From positions 1,136,031 to 1,200,030 of the forward strand of contig CM032805.1 in NCBI GenBank assembly GCA_019155185.1: a stretch of 64,000 nt of DNA. Direction: 5' to 3'. Below, piece after piece: positions 22,060 to 36,200 of this stretch (the first letter of the stretch is position 1; the number at the start of each line of letters is the position of its first letter). The notes under the pieces are model-generated. The model did no database searches, was not told where the DNA came from, and saw nothing but the letters and a program-made list of their open reading frames with translations. Source of the DNA: Beaufortia kweichowensis. Taxonomy: Eukaryota; Chordata; Actinopteri; Cypriniformes; Gastromyzontidae. A program made the translations under genes and the position numbers.

Positions 22060-24250
22060 GGTATGACTTTAGGTGTGGTGTGGTGTGACTTTAGGTGTGG
22101 TGTGTGGTGTGACTTTGTGGTGTGGTGTGTGGTGTGACTGGTGTGACTTGTGGGTGTGTGTGGTGTGGTGTGACTTTAGGGTGTGGTGTGGTGGTGTGGT
22201 GTGACTTTAGGTGTGGTGTGGTGTGGTGTGACTTTAGGTGTGGTGTGGTGTGGTGTGACTTTGTGGTGTGGTGTGACTTTAAGGTGTGGTGTGGTGTGGT
22301 GTGACTTTAGGTGTGTGTGTGTGGTGTGTGGTGTGACTTTTAGTGTGGTGTGTGTGGTGTGACTTTAGGTGTGGTGGTGTGGTGTGACTTTAGTGTGTGT
22401 GTGGTGTGACTTTGGGGTGTGGTGTGGTGTGGTGTGGTGTGACTTTAGGTGTGGTGTGGTGTGGTGTGTGGTGTGACTTTAGGGTGTGGTGTGGTGTGGT
22501 GTGACTTTAGGTGTGGTGTGGTGTGGTGTAGGGTGTGGTTGACTTGTGGTGTGGTGTGTGTGGTGTGACTTTAGGTGTGGTGTGGTGTGGTGTGACTTTG
22601 AGGTGTGGTGTGGTGTGGTGTGGTGTGACTTTAGGTGTGTGGTGTAGGGTGTGTGGTGTGACTTTAGGTGTGGTGTGGTGTGGGTGTGACTTTGGTGTGG
22701 TGTGGTGTGGTGTGGTGTGACTTTAGGTGTGGTGTGGTGTGGTGTGGTGTGACTTTAGGTGTGGTGTGGTGTGGTGTGGTGTGGTTTAGGTGTGGTGTGG
22801 TGTGGTGTGGTGTGACTTTAGGTGTGGTGTGGTGTGGTGTGTGGTGTAGGTTTGGTGTGTAGTGTGGTGTGGTGTGACTTTAGGTGTGGTGTGGTGTGGT
22901 GTGACTTTAGGTGTGGTGTGGTGTGGTGTGACTTTTAGGTGTAGTGTGGTGTGTGTGGTGTGGTGTGACTTTAGGTGTGGTGTGAGTGTGGTGTGGTGTG
23001 ACTTTAGGTGTGAGTGTGGTGTGGTGTGACTTTAGGTGTGGTGTGGTGTGGTGTGACTTTAGAGTGTAGTGGTGTGGTGTGGTGTGGTGTGAGGTGTGGT
23101 GTGGTGTGGTGTGGTGTGGTGTGTGGTGTATGTGAGGTGTGAGTGTGGTGTGTGGTGTGGTGTGACTTTAGGTGTGGTGTGGTGTAGAGTGTGGTGTGGT
23201 GTGAGTGTGGTGTGGTGAGTGTGGTGTGGTGTGACTTTAGGTGTGGTGTGGTGTGGTGTGACTTTAGAGTGTGGTGTGTGGTGTGTGGTGTGTGTGGTGT
23301 GACTTTAGAGTGTAATTGTGGTGTGGTGTGGTGTGGTGTGACTTTAGGTGTGGTGTGTGTGGTGTGGTGTGGTGTGACTTTAGTGGTGTGGTGTGGTGTG
23401 GTGTGACTTTAGGTGTGGTGTGTGTGTGGTGTGACTTTAGGTGTGTGTGGTGTGTGGTGTGACTTTAGGTGTGGTGTGGTGTGGTGTGGTGTGACTTTAG
23501 GTGTGGTGTGGTGTGTGGTGTGACTTTAGGAGTGTGGTGTGGTGTGGTGTGGTGTGTGGTGTGGTGTGACTTTAGGTGTGTGGTGTGGTGGTGTGACTTT
23601 AGAGTGTGGTGTGGTGTGTGGTGTGGTGTGTGTGGTGTGACTTTAGAGTGTAGTGTGTGTGTGGTGTGAGTGTGACTTTAGGTGAGTGTGGTGTGGTGTG
23701 GTGTGGTGTGACTTTAGAGTGTGGTGTGGTGTGGTGTGGTGTGTGTGTGTGTAGTGTGGTGTGACTTTAGAGTGTGAGTGTGGTGTGGTGTGACTTTAGA
23801 GTGTGGTGTGGTGTGGTGTGGTGGTGTGACTTTAGGTGTAGTGTGGTGTGGTGTGACTTTAGTGTGTGGTGGTGTGACTGTAGAGTGTGGTGTGTGTGGT
23901 GTGACTTTAGAGTGTAGAGTGTGGTGTGGTGTGGTGTGAGTTTAGTGTGTGAGTGTGGTGTGTGTGGTGTGGTGTGACTTTAGGTGTGGTGTGGTGTGGT
24001 GTGACTTTAGGTGTGGTGTGGTGTGGTGTGACTTTAGAGTGTGGTGTGGTGTGGTGTGACTTTAGGTGTGTGGTGTGGTGTGGTGTGACTTTAATGTGTG
24101 TGTGTGTGGTGTGACTTTAGAGTGTAGTGGTGTGGTGTGACTTTAGGTGTGAGTGTGTGTGGTGTGTGGTGTGACTTTAGTGTGTGTGTGGTGTGGTGTG
24201 ACTTTAGAGTGTGGTGTGGTGTGGTGTGACTTTAGGTGTGTAAGTGTGGT
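22060..24250 (+). repeat. Near-perfect block of the array
   Basis: Mostly regular units, best at 22660-23050, with mild variation toward the right end. Confidence 0.6.
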
Positions 24251-27200
24251 GTGTGGTGTGACTTTAGAGTGTGGTGTGGTGTGGTGTAGTGTGACTTTGA
24301 ACTGTAGTGTGGTGTAGTGTGTGTGGAGTGTGACTTTAGAAGTGTGAGTGTAGTGGTGTGGTGTGACTTTAGTGGTGTGACTTGTGACTTTAAGTGTAGT
24401 GTGAGTGTGGTGTGAGTGTGACTTTAGAAGTGTGGTGTGGTGTGAGTGTAGAGTGAGTGAGTGTGAGGTGTGGTGTGGTGTGAGTGTGACTTTAGAGTGT
24501 ATGGTGTGAGTGTGACTTTAAAGTGTAGTGTGTGTGTGGTGTGGTGTGACTTTAAGAGTGTGTGTGTGTGGTGTGACTTTAGGTGTGGTGAGGTGTAGTG
24601 TGAGTGTGACTTTAGAGTGTGGTGTGGTGTAAGTGTGACTTTAAATTGTAGTGTGGTGTGAGTGTGACTTTAGAGTGTGGTGTGAGTGTGGTGTGACTTT
24701 AGTAGTGTGGTGTGGTGTGACTTGACTGTGTGTAGTGGTGTGGTGTGAGTGTGACTTTAGAGTGTGGTGTGGTGTGGTGTGACTTTAGGTGTAGTGTGTG
24801 TAGTGGTGTAGTGTGTAGAGTGACTGTGAGTGTGAGTGTGACTTTAAGGTGTGGTGTAAGTGTGGTGTGAGGTTTGTGTGTGTGACTGTGGTGTGGTGTG
24901 GTGTGACTTGGTAGAATTTATGACTGTGAGTGTGGTATGGTGTGGTGTGACTTTAAAAGTGTGAGTGTAGTGTGAAAGTGTGACTTTATGTGTATGAGTG
25001 TGTGAGTGTGGTGTGACTTGTAGTGTATGGTGTGGTGTGGTGTGACTTTAAGTGTGTGTGGTGTGGTGTGAGGTTTAAGTGTAGTGTGTATGACTTTGTG
25101 TATGGTGTGAGTGTATGGTGTAGTGTGGTGTGGTGTGACTTTAGAGTGTAGTGAGTGTAGTGTGTGGTGTGACTTTAGAGTGTGGTGTGGTGTGGTGTGA
25201 CTTTAAGTGTTGTGTATTGTGAGTGTGTAATGGTGACTTTAGAGTGTAGTGTAGTGTAGTGTGACTTTAGAGTGTGGTGTAAGTGGTAGTGTGACTTTAG
25301 TGTGGTGTAAGTGTGGTGTGAGTGTGACTTTAAATTGTGTATGAGTGTGGTGTAGTATGAGTGACTTTAGAGTGTGGTGTGGTATGGTGTGACTTTAGAG
25401 TGTGAGTATGGTGTAGTGACTGTTAGAGTGTAGTGTGACTTTAAATTGTGAGTGTGAGTGTGAGGTGTGTAAGTGTGACTAGTGTGGTGTAAATTGTAGT
25501 GTAGTGTGAGTGTGACTTTAAATTGTATGAAGTGTGTGTGGTGTGACTTTAGAGTGTGAAGTGTTTGTGAGTGTGAGTGTAGTGTGACTGTTAAAGTGTG
25601 ACTGTGAGTGTGAGTGTAGTGTGGTGTGACTTTAGAGTGTAGTGTAGTGTGGTGTGGTGTGACTTTAAGTGTAATGTGTGTGACTTTGGTGTGACTTTAG
25701 TGTGACTTTATGGTGTGGTGTGACTTTAGAGTGTAAGTGTGTGTGGTGTGACTTTAGAATTGTGAGTGTGGTGTGGTGTGTGGTGTGACTTTTTAGTGTA
25801 GTGTGGTGTGGTGTAGGTGTGACTTTAAGAGTGTGGGTGTGGTGTGGTGTGACTTTAGAGTGTGGTGTGGTGTGGTGTGGTGTGACTTTAGGTGTGGTAT
25901 GTGTGTAGTGTAGGTGTGGTGTGGTGTGGTGTGACTTTAGGGTGTGGTGTGGTGTGGTGTGGTGTGACTTTAAGGTGTGGTGTGGTGTGGTGTGACTTTG
26001 GTGTGTGTGGTGTGGTGTGGTGTGTGTAGTGGTGTGGTGTGACTTTTGTGTGGTTTGGTGTGGTGTGGTGTGACTTTAGGTGTGACTTTAGTGTGGTGCT
26101 GTAGTGTGACTTTAGTGTGTGTGTGTGGTGTGACTTTAGTGTGGTGTGGTGTGGTGTGGTGTGTGTGGTGTAGTGTGTGTGGTGTGGTGTGACTTTGGTG
26201 TGTGTGGTATGGTGTGAGTGTGACTTTGGGTGTGGTGTGGTGTGGTTTAGGTGTGTGTTTAAAAGTGTAGTGTGGTGTGTGTGAACTTGGTGTGGTGTTG
26301 TGGTGTGGTGTGTGTATGGTGTGACTTTAGGTGTGGTGTGTAGTGTAGTGGTGTGACTTTTTGTGGTGTGGTGTGGTGTGACTTGACTTTAGTGTAGTGT
26401 GTGGTGTGACTTTAGGTGTGGTGTGGTTGTGGTGTGGTGTGACTTTGGTGTGGTGTGTGTAGTGTGTGACTTTGTGGTGTGGTGTGTGTGGTGTGGTGTG
26501 ACTTTAGGTGTGGTGTGGTGTGGTGTGACTTTAAAGAGTGTGGTGTGGTGTGGTGTGACTTTGTGTGTGGTGTGTGTGTGAGTGTGACTTTAGGGTGTGG
26601 TGTGGTGTGGTAGGTGTGGTGTGGTGTGGTGGTGTGTAGTGTGGTGTGGTGTAGTGTGGTGTGGTGTGACTTGTGGTGTGAGTGTGGTGTGGTGTGGTGT
26701 GACTTTAGAGTGTGGTGTGTGTGTGGACTGGTGTGGTGTGGTGTGTGTGTGAGTGTAGTGTGTGGTGCTTTAGGTTAGGTGTGGTGTGGTGTGACTTTAG
26801 GGTGTGTGTGTGGTGTGTGTTTAGTGGTGTGGTGTGACTTTAGGTGTGGTGTGGTGTGGTGTGACTTTGAGTGTTGTGGTGTGGGTGTGACTTTAGTGTG
26901 GTGTGGTGTGGTGTGACTTTAGAGTGTGAGTGTGGTGTGTGGTGTGACTTTAAATTGTAGTGTGGTGTGGTGTGGTGTACTTTAGGTGTAGTGTGGTGTG
27001 GTGTGACTGTGAGAGTGTGGTGTGGTGTGGTAGGTGTGGTGTAGTGTGGTGTGACTTTAGGTGTGGTGTAGTGTGTGTGACTTTAGGGTGTAGTGTGGTG
27101 TGACTTTAGAGTGTGGTGTGGTGTGACTTTTAGTGTGGTGTGGTGTGGTGTGGTGTGACTTTAGGTGTGGTGTGTATGGTGTGGTGTGACTTTGTGGTGT

Positions 27201-30200
27201 GGTGTGGTGTGGTGTGACTTGAGGTGTAGTGTGGTGTGGTGTGGTGTGACTTTAGTGTGTGTGACTTTGTGGTGTGGTGTGGTGTGACTTTAAAATTGGT
27301 GTGGTGTGGTGTGGTGTGGTGTGGTGTGACTTTAGGTGTGGTGTGGTGGTGTGGTGTGACTTTAGGTGTGGTGTGGTGTGACTTTAGGTGTGGTGTGTGG
27401 TGTGACTTTAGGTGTGGTGTGGTGTGGTGTGGTGTGACTTTAGGTGTGGTGTGTGTGTGTGTGTGACTTTAGGTGTGGTGTGTGTGGTGTGGTGTGACTT
27501 TAGGTGTGGTGTGGTGTGGTGTGACTTTAGGTGTGAGTGTGGTGTGGTGTGGTGTGAGTTTAGGTGTGGTGTGGTTTAGGTGTGGTGTAGTGTGAAGGTG
27601 TGACTTTGTGATTGTAGTGTGTGGTGTGGTGTGACTTTGGGTGTGGTGTAGGTGTGTGTGATTTTAGGTGTGGTGTGGTGTGGTGTGGTGTGACTTTGGT
27701 GTGGTGTGGTGTGGTGTGGTGTGACTTTAGGTGTGGTGTGGTGTGGTGTGACTTTAGGTGTGTGTGGTGTGGTGTGACTTTAGTGGTGTGGTGTGGTGTG
27801 GTGTGACTTTAGTGTGGTGTGGTGTGGTGTGGTGTGGTGTGACTTTAGAGTGTGGTGTGAGTGTGTGTAGTGTGGTGTGACTTGTGGTGTGGTGTGGTGT
27901 GGTGTGACTTTAGAGTGTGGTGTGGTGTGGTGTGGTGTGACTTTAGAGTGTGGTGTGGTGTGGTGTGGTGTGGTGTGACTTTAAAGGTGTGTGGTGTGTG
28001 GTGTGACTTTGTAGTGTGGTGTGGTGTGGTGTGGTGTGGTGTGACTTTAGAGTGTGGTGTGACTTTAAGAGTGTGGTGTGGTGTGGTGTGACTTGTGACT
28101 TTAGAGTGTAGTGTGGTGTGGTGTGGTGTGACTTTAGAGTGTGGTGTGGTGGTGTGGTGTGACTTTAGGTGTGGTGTGGTGTGTGTGGTGTGACTTTAGA
28201 GTGAGTGTAGTGTGGTGTGGTGTGACTTTAGAGTGTGGTGTGAGTGTAGTGTGAGTGTGACTTTTGAGTGTGGTGTGGTGTGGTGTGGTGTGACTTTAGA
28301 GTGTGTGGTGTGGTATGGTGTGGTGTGACTTTAGAATTGTATGTGTATGGTGTGGTGTGACTGTAGGTGTGGTGTGGTGTGTAGTGTGGTGTGACTTTTA
28401 AAGTGTGTGTGGTGTGGTGTGACTTTAAGAGTGTGGTGTGGTGTGGTGTGACTTTAAGTGTGGTGTAGTGTAGTGTAAGTGTGACTTTAGAATTGTGGTG
28501 TGGTGTGTGTGGTGTGACTGTGGTGTGGTGTGGTGTGACTTTAAAGTGTAGTGTAGTGTGTGGTGTGACTTTGGTGTAGTGTGGTGTGTATGGTGTGACT
28601 TTAGTGTAGTGTAGTGTGGTGTGACTTTAGTGTGACTTTAAAATTGTGGTGTGGTGTGGTGTGACTTTAGGTGTGGTGTGGTGTGGTGTGTGGTGTGACT
28701 TTAGAAGTGTGGTGTGGTGTAAAGTGTGACTTTAGGTGTGAGTGTGACTTTAAAATTGTAGTGTGTAAGTGTGGTGTGACTTTAGGTGTGGTGTGGTGTG
28801 GTGTGACTTTAGAGTGTGGTGTAGTGTGGTGTGTGGTGTGACTTTAGAGTGTGGTGTGGTGTGGTGTGACTTTAGTGTGTAGTGTAGTGTAGTGTGGTGT
28901 GGTGTGACTTTGTGGTGTGGTGTGGTGTGACTTTAGAGTGTGGTGTAAGGTGTGGTGTGACTTTAGAGTGTGGTGTGGTGTGGTGTGACTTTAAATTGTA
29001 GTGTGGTGTAAAAGTGTAGTGTGGTGTGAGTGTGGTGTAAGTGTGGTGTAAGTGTGAGTAGAGTGTAGTGTGGTGTGGTGTGACTTTAAATTGTAGTGTG
29101 GTGTAAAGTGTGACTTTAGAGTGTGGTGTGGTGTGACTTTAGAGTGTATGAGTGTGGTAGTGTGACTTTAAGGTGTGGTGTAGTGTAGTGTGACTTTGAG
29201 TTGTGGTGTGGTGTGGTGTGTGGTGCTGTGACTTTAGAGTGTAGTGTAGTGTGAGTGTAGTGTGACTTTAGAGTGTGGTGTGACTTTAGGTGTGGTGTGT
29301 GTGTGACTTTAGTGTGTGGTGTGGGTGTGGTGTGACTTTAGAGTGTGTGGTGTGGTGTGACTTTAGGTTGACTAGTGTGTGTGAGTGTGACTTTAGAGTG
29401 TGTGTGAGTGTGTGGTGTGACTGTAGTGTGGTGTGAGTGTGTGGTGACTTTAGAGTGTGGTGTGGTGTGACTTTAAGTGTGGTGTGACTTTAAGGTGTGG
29501 TGTGTGAGTGTGACTTTGGTGTGTAGTGTGGTGTGACTTTAGAGTGTGAGGTGTGGTGTGACTTTAGGTGAGTGTGGTGTGGTGTGGTGTGACTTTAGGT
29601 GTGTGTAGTGTGGTGTGACTTTAAGTGTGGTGTGGTGTGGTGTGACTTTAGAGTGTGGTGTGGTGTGGTGTGGTGTGGTGTGGTGTGACTTTAGAGTGTG
29701 GTGTGGTGTGGTGTGACTTTAGGTGTGGTGTGTAGTGTGGTGTGGTGTGACTTTAGGTGTGGTGAGTGTGACTTTGTGGTGTGACTTTAGTGTGGTATGT
29801 GTGGTGTGGTGTGACTTTAGAGTGTGGTGTGGTGTGGTGTGTGTGTGACTTTAGAAATTGTAGTGTGGTGTGAGTGTGACTTGACTTGTGGTGTGTGTGG
29901 TGTGACTTTAGGTGTGAGTGTGGTGTGTGTGTGGTGTGACTTTAACTGTGGTGTGGTGTGGTGTGTAGGTGTGACTTTAAAGTGTGGTGTGGTGTGACTT
30001 TGTGTGAGTATGTGTGACTTTAGAGTGTGGTGTGGTGTGGTGTGACTTGTGACTTGTAGGTGTGGTGTGGTGTGACTTTAGAATTGTGGTGTGGTGTAGT
30101 GTGACTTTAGAGTGTAGTGTGGTGGTGGTGTGGTGTGACTTTAGGTGTGGTGTTAGTATGGTGTGGTGTGAGTGTGGTGTGGTGTGACTTTAGAGTGTGG

Positions 30201-33200
30201 TGTAGTGTGGTGTGAGTGTGACTTGTGAATTGTAGTGACTTTGGTGTAGTGTGGTGTGTGGTGTGACTTTAGGTGTGAGTGTGGTGTGGTGTGGTGTGAC
30301 TTTAAGTGTGGTGTGGTGTGGTGTGACTTTAGGTGTGGTGACTTTAGTGGTGTGACTTTAGAGTGTGGTGTGAGTGTGTGTGGTGTGACTTTAGAGTGTA
30401 GTGTGGTATGAGTGTGAGTTTAGGTGTGTGGTGTGGTGTGGTGTGACTTTAGAGTGTAGTGTGTGTGGTGTGACTTTAGGTGTGGTGTGGTGTGGTGTGG
30501 TGTGGTGTGACTTTAGAATGGTGTGGTGTGGTGTGGTGTGACTTTAGGTGTGGTGTAGTGTGTGTAGTGTGTGACTTTAAGTGTGGTGTGTGTGGTGTGA
30601 CTTTAGAGTGTGGTGTGAGTGTAGGTGTGGTGTGAGTGTGGTGTGGTGTGGTGTGACTTTACTTGTGGTGTGGTGTGGTGTGGTGTGACTTTAAGTGTGG
30701 TGTGGTGTGGTGTGACTTTAGGTGTGGTGTGGTGTGTGTGGTGTGACTTTAGAGTGTGTGTGGTGTGGTGTGGTGTGACTTTAGAGTGTGGTGTGGTATG
30801 GTGTGGTGTGGTGTGACTTTAGAGTGTGGTATGGTGTAGTGTGGTGTGACTTTAGGTGTGGTGTGACTTTGGTGTGGTGTATGGTGTGGTGTGACTTTAG
30901 AGTGTGGTGTGGTGTGTAGGTGTGACTTTAGGTGTGGTGTGGTGTGGTGTGACTGTGAGAATGGTGTGGTGTGACTTTTAGTGTGGTGTGGGTGGTGTGA
31001 CTTTAGAGTGTGGTGTGAGTGTGAGTGTGAGGTGTAGAGTGTGGGTGTGACTTTAGGTGAGTGTGGTGTGGTGTGGTGTGACTTTAGGGTGTGTGTATGG
31101 TGTAGTGTGGGTGTGACTTTAGGTGTGGTGTGTGGTGTGACTTTAGGTGTGGTGTGACTTTAGGTGTGGTGTGGTGTGGTGTAATGGTGTGACTTTAGAG
31201 TGTGGTGTGGTGTGGTGTGGTGTGACTTTAGAGTGTGGTGTGGTGTGGTGTGGTGTGACTTTAGAGTGTGGTGTAGTGTGGTGTGGTGTGGTGTATGACT
31301 TTAGAGTGTATGGTGTGGTGTGTAGTGTGGTGTGGTTTAGAGTGTGGTGTGGTGTGGTGTGGTGTGACTTTAGGTTGTGGTGTGGTGTGGTGTGACTTTA
31401 GGTTGTGTGGTGTGGTGTGTAGGTGTGACTTTAGAGTGTGGTGTAGTGTGGTGTGGTGTGACTTTAGAGTGTGGTGTGGTGTGGTGTGACTTTAGGTGTG
31501 GTGTGGTGTGGTGTAAGGTGTGACTTTAGGTGTGGTGTAGTGTGGTGTGGTGTGACTTTAAATTGTAGTGTGGTGTGGTGTGACTTTTAGAGTGTATTGT
31601 AAAGTGTAAGTGTGGTGTGGTGTGGTGTGAGTGTGACTTTAGTGTGGTAGTGTGACTTGTAGAGTGTGACTGTAGAGTAGTGTAGGTGTGACTTTGAGTG
31701 TGGTGTGAGTGTGAAATGACTTTAGAGTGTGACTGTAGAGTGTGTGGTGTGGTGTGTGACTTTAGAGTGTAGTGTGGTGTGTGTGTGGTGTGACTTTGTG
31801 TGAGTGTGGTGTGGTGTGACTTTAGAGTGTAAAAGTGTGGTGTGGTGTGGTGTGACTTTGTAGTGTGGTGTGTGTGTGACTTTAGGTGTGGTGTGGTGTG
31901 ACTTTAGTGTGGTGTGGTGTGTGTGACTTTAGTGTGTATGAGTGTGGTGTGACTTTAAAGTGTGTTTAGTGGTGTAGTGTGGTGTGGTATGCTGACTTTA
32001 AAGTGTGGTATGGTGTGGTTAAGTGTGACTTTTAGGTGAGTGTGGTGTGGTGTGACTTTAAGTGTGGTGTGGTGTGGTGTATGACTGTAGAGTGTGTGGT
32101 ATGGTGAAACTGTGGTAGTGTGTGGTGTGACTTTAGAGTGTGGTGTGGTGTGAGTGTGACTTTAAGTGTAGTGTAGTGTGGTGTGACTTTAGTGTGGTGT
32201 AGTGTGGTGTGGTGTGACTTTAAGGTGTGTGTGGTGTGGTGTGAGTGTGACTTTAGGTGTGGTGTGGTGTGAGTGTGACTTTAAAGTGTGTGTGGTGTGT
32301 GTGGTGTGGTGTGAGTGTGACTTTAGGTGTGGTATGGTGACTTTAGGTGTGGTGTGGTGTGGTGTGACTTTAAAGTGTGGTGTGTGTGACTTTGTAGTGT
32401 GGTGTAGTGTAAAATTGTGACTTTAGTAGTGTGGTGTGGTGTGTAGTGTGTGTGGTGTGACTTTAAAGTGTGGTGTGGTGTAGTGTGACTTTAGGTGAGT
32501 GTGTGGTGTGGTGTGGTGTGGTGTGACTTTAAGTGTGTGTGGTGTAGTGGTGTGACTTTGTGGTGTGTGTAGTGTGGTTTAGGTGTAGTGTGACTTTGTG
32601 TGGTGTGGTGTGGTGACTAGTGTGACTTTAAGGTGTGGTGTGGTGTGAGGTGTGGTGTGACTTTAGGTGTAGTGTGTGTGGTGTGGTGTGACTTTAGAGT
32701 GTGGTGTGGTGTGGTGTAGTGTGACTTTAGGTGTGGTGTGGTGTAGTGTGACTTTACTTTAGGTGTGTGGTGTGACTTTTTGAGTGTGGTGTGGTGTGGT
32801 GTGTGGTGTGACTTTAGTGTGTAGTGTAGTGTGTGTGGTGTGACTTTAGAGTGTGGTGTGGTGTGGTGTGGTGTGACTTTAGTGTGTAGTGTAGTGTGTG
32901 GTGTGACTTTAGAATGTGTGGTGTGTAGTGTGGTGTGGTGTGACTTTAGGGTTGTAGTGTGTGTGGTGTGACTTTAGAGTGTGGTGTGGTGTGGTGTGGT
33001 GTGACTTTAGTGTGTGGTGTGGTGTGGTGTGACTTTAGGTGTGGTGTGACTTTAGAGTGTAGGTGTGGTGTGGTGTGGTGTGACTTTAGAGTGTAGTGTG
33101 TAGTGTGGTGTGGTTTGAGTGTGTGAGTGTGGTGTGGTGTGACTTTAAAAGTGTGTGTGTGGTGTGGTGTGACTTTAGGTGTGTGGTGTGGTGTGGTGTG

Positions 33201-36200
33201 AGTGTGGTGTGACTTTAGGTGTGGTAGTGTGTGTGGTGTGGTGTGACTTTAGGTGTGGTGTGGTGTGGTGTGGTGTGACTTTAGGTGTGGTGTGGTGTGG
33301 TGTGACTTTAGGTGTGGTGTGGTGTGACTTTAGGTGTGGTGTGGTGTGACTTTAGGTGTGGTGTGGTGTGGTGTGGTGTGACTTTAGGTGTGGTGTGGTG
33401 TGGTGTGGACTTTGTGGTGTGGTGTGACTTTAGAGTGTGTGTGGTGTGGTGTGAGTGTGTGTGGTGTGGTGTGGTGTGAGTGTGGTGTGGTGTGGTGTGA
33501 CTTTAGGTGTGGTGTGGTGTGGTGTGACTTTAGAGTGTGTGGTGTGGTGTGGTGTGGTGTGACTTTAGGTAGGTGTGGTGTGGTGTGGTGTGACTTTTAG
33601 GTGTGGTGTAGTGTGGTGTGTGTGTGAGTGTGGTGTTTAGTGTGTGGTGTGGTGTGGTGTGGTGTGACTTTAGAATGGTGTGGTGTGGTGTGGTGTGACT
33701 TTAGTGTGACTTTAGAGTGTGGTGTGGTGTGTGTGTGTGACTTTAGGTGTGGTGTGGTGTGGTGTGACTTTAAAGGTGTGGTGTGGTGTGGTGTGGTGTG
33801 ACTTTAGGTGTGGTGTGGTGTGTGTTGTGACTGTAGGTGTGTAGTGTGACTGTGGTGTGGTGTGGTGTGGTGTGGTGTGACTTTAGAGTGTGTGTGGTGT
33901 GGTGTGGTGTGACTTTAGAGTGTGGTGTGGTGTGACTTTAGGTGTAGTGTGGTGTGGTGTGGTGTGTGACTTTGGTGTGGTGTGACTTTGGTGTGGTGTG
34001 GTGACTTTGAGAGTGTGGTGTGGTGTGGTGTGGTGTGGTGTGACTTTAGGTGTGGTGTGGTGTGTAGTGTGGTGTGACTTTAGAGTGGTGTGGTGTGGTG
34101 TGGTGTGACTTTAGGTGTGGTGTGGTGTGGTGTGGTGTGACTTTAGAGTGTAGTGTGGTGTGGTGTGACTTTAGTATGGTGTGGTGTGGTGTAGAGTGTA
34201 GTGTGGTGTGGAGTGTGACTTTTAGTGTGTGGTGTGGTGTGGTGTGACTTTAGAGTGTGTGTGGTGTGGTGTGGTGTGACTTTAGTGTAGTGTGGTGTGG
34301 TGTGGTGTGTGGTGTGGTGTGAGTGTGATTAGGTGTGTGTGTGTGTGTAGTGTGACTTTGTGGTGTGGTGTGGTGTGGTGTGGTGTGGTATGACTTTAGA
34401 GTGTGGTGTGGTGTGGTGTGACTTTAGAGTGTAGTGTGGTGTGGTGTGAGTGTGACTTTAAATTGTAGTGTGGTGTGGTGTGACTTTAGAGTGTGGTGTG
34501 GTGTGGTGTGACTTTAAAAGTGTGGTGTGACTTGTGGTGTGTGTGGTGTGGTGTGACTTTAGGTGTGGTGTGGTGTGGTGTGACTTTAGCACTTGTAGTG
34601 TGAGTGTGGTGTGGTGTGACTTTAGAGTGTGTGGTGTGGTGTGGTGTGACTTTAGTGTGGTGTGAGTGTAGATGTGGTGTGGTGTGAGTGTGACTTTAGT
34701 GGTGTGGTGTGGTGTGACTTTAGAGTGTGGTGTGGTGTGGTGTGACTTTGGTGTGGTGTGGTGTGACTTTAGAGTGTGGTGTGGTGTGTGGTAACTTGTG
34801 ACTTTAGAGTGTGGTGTGTGTGTGACTTTAGTGGTGTGGTGTGAGTGTGACTTTAGAGTGTGGTGTGGTGTGGTGTGGTGTGACTTTAATTGTAGTGTAG
34901 TGTGTGGTGTGGTGTGACTTTAGAGTGTGGTGTGGTGTGTGTGGTGTGACTTTAGAGTGTAGTGTGGTGTGACTTTGTGACTTGTGTGTAGTGTGTAGTG
35001 TGTGAGTGTGGTGTGACTTGTGACTTGTGAGTGTGGTGGTGTGGTATGGTGTGACTTTAAGTGTAGGTGTAGTGTGGTGTGGTGTGACTTTAAATTGGTG
35101 GTGTGAGTGTAGTGTGGTGTGGTGTGACTTTAGAGTGTGTGGTGTGACTGTAGTGTAGTGTGGTGTGTAAATTGTGGTGTGGTGTGGTGTGACTTTAAGT
35201 GGTGTGTATGGTGAGTGTGGTGTAGTGTGACTTTAAAAGTGTAGTGTGGTGTGTGTTTATGAGTTTAGTGTGTAGTGTGGTGTGGTGTGACTTTAGTGTA
35301 GTGTGTGTGGTGTGGTGTGACTTTAGAGTGTAGTGGTGTGTGGTGTGACTTTAAGAGTGTGTGGTGTGGTGTGAGTGTGGTGTGGTGTGAATTGTAGTGT
35401 GGTGTAGTGTGACTTTACAAAGTGTGGTGTGGTGTGGTGTGACTTTAGTATGGTGTGAGTGTGGTGTAGGTGTGACTTTAAAGTGTGGTGTTAGTGTGTG
35501 TGGTGTGACTTTAAGTGTGGTGTGGTGTGGTGTGACTTTAGAGTAGTGTGGTGTGGTGTGTATGACTTTAGAGTGTGGTGTGGTGTGGTGTGAGTGTGAC
35601 TTTAAAATTGTGGTGTAGTGTGGTGTGGTGTGACTTTAGAGTGTGTGGTGTAGTGTGGGTGTGACTTTTGGTGTGGTGTGGTGTGGTTTGGTGTGACTTT
35701 ATGGTGTGGTGTAGTGTAGTGACTTGTGACTTGTGGTGTGGTGTAGTGTGGTGTGACTTTAAAGTGTGGTGTGTAGTGTGGTGTGACTTTAGATTGTAGT
35801 GTGGTGTGGTGTGGTGTGAGTGTGTGACTGGTGTGGTGTGTGTGGTGTGACTTTAAATTGTGAGTGTGTGGTGTGGTGTGGGTGTGACTTGTATGTGTGT
35901 GTGTGGTGTGTGTGGTGTGACTTGGTGTGGTGTGAGTGTAGTGTGACTTTAAGGTGTGTGTGTAAGTGTGACTTTAAGTGTGTGACTGTGACTGGTGTGT
36001 GGTGTGGTGTGACTTTAAATTGTAGTGTGGTGTGGTGTGTGTGACTTTGAGAGTGTAGGTGTGAGTGTGTGGTGTGGTGTGGTGTGACTTTAGAGTGTAG
36101 TGTAGTGTGGTGTGGTGTGGTGTGACTTTAAGGTGTAGTGTGGTGTGTGTGTGACTTTAGGTGTGTAGTGTGGTGTGACTTTAGTGTGGTGTAGTGTGGT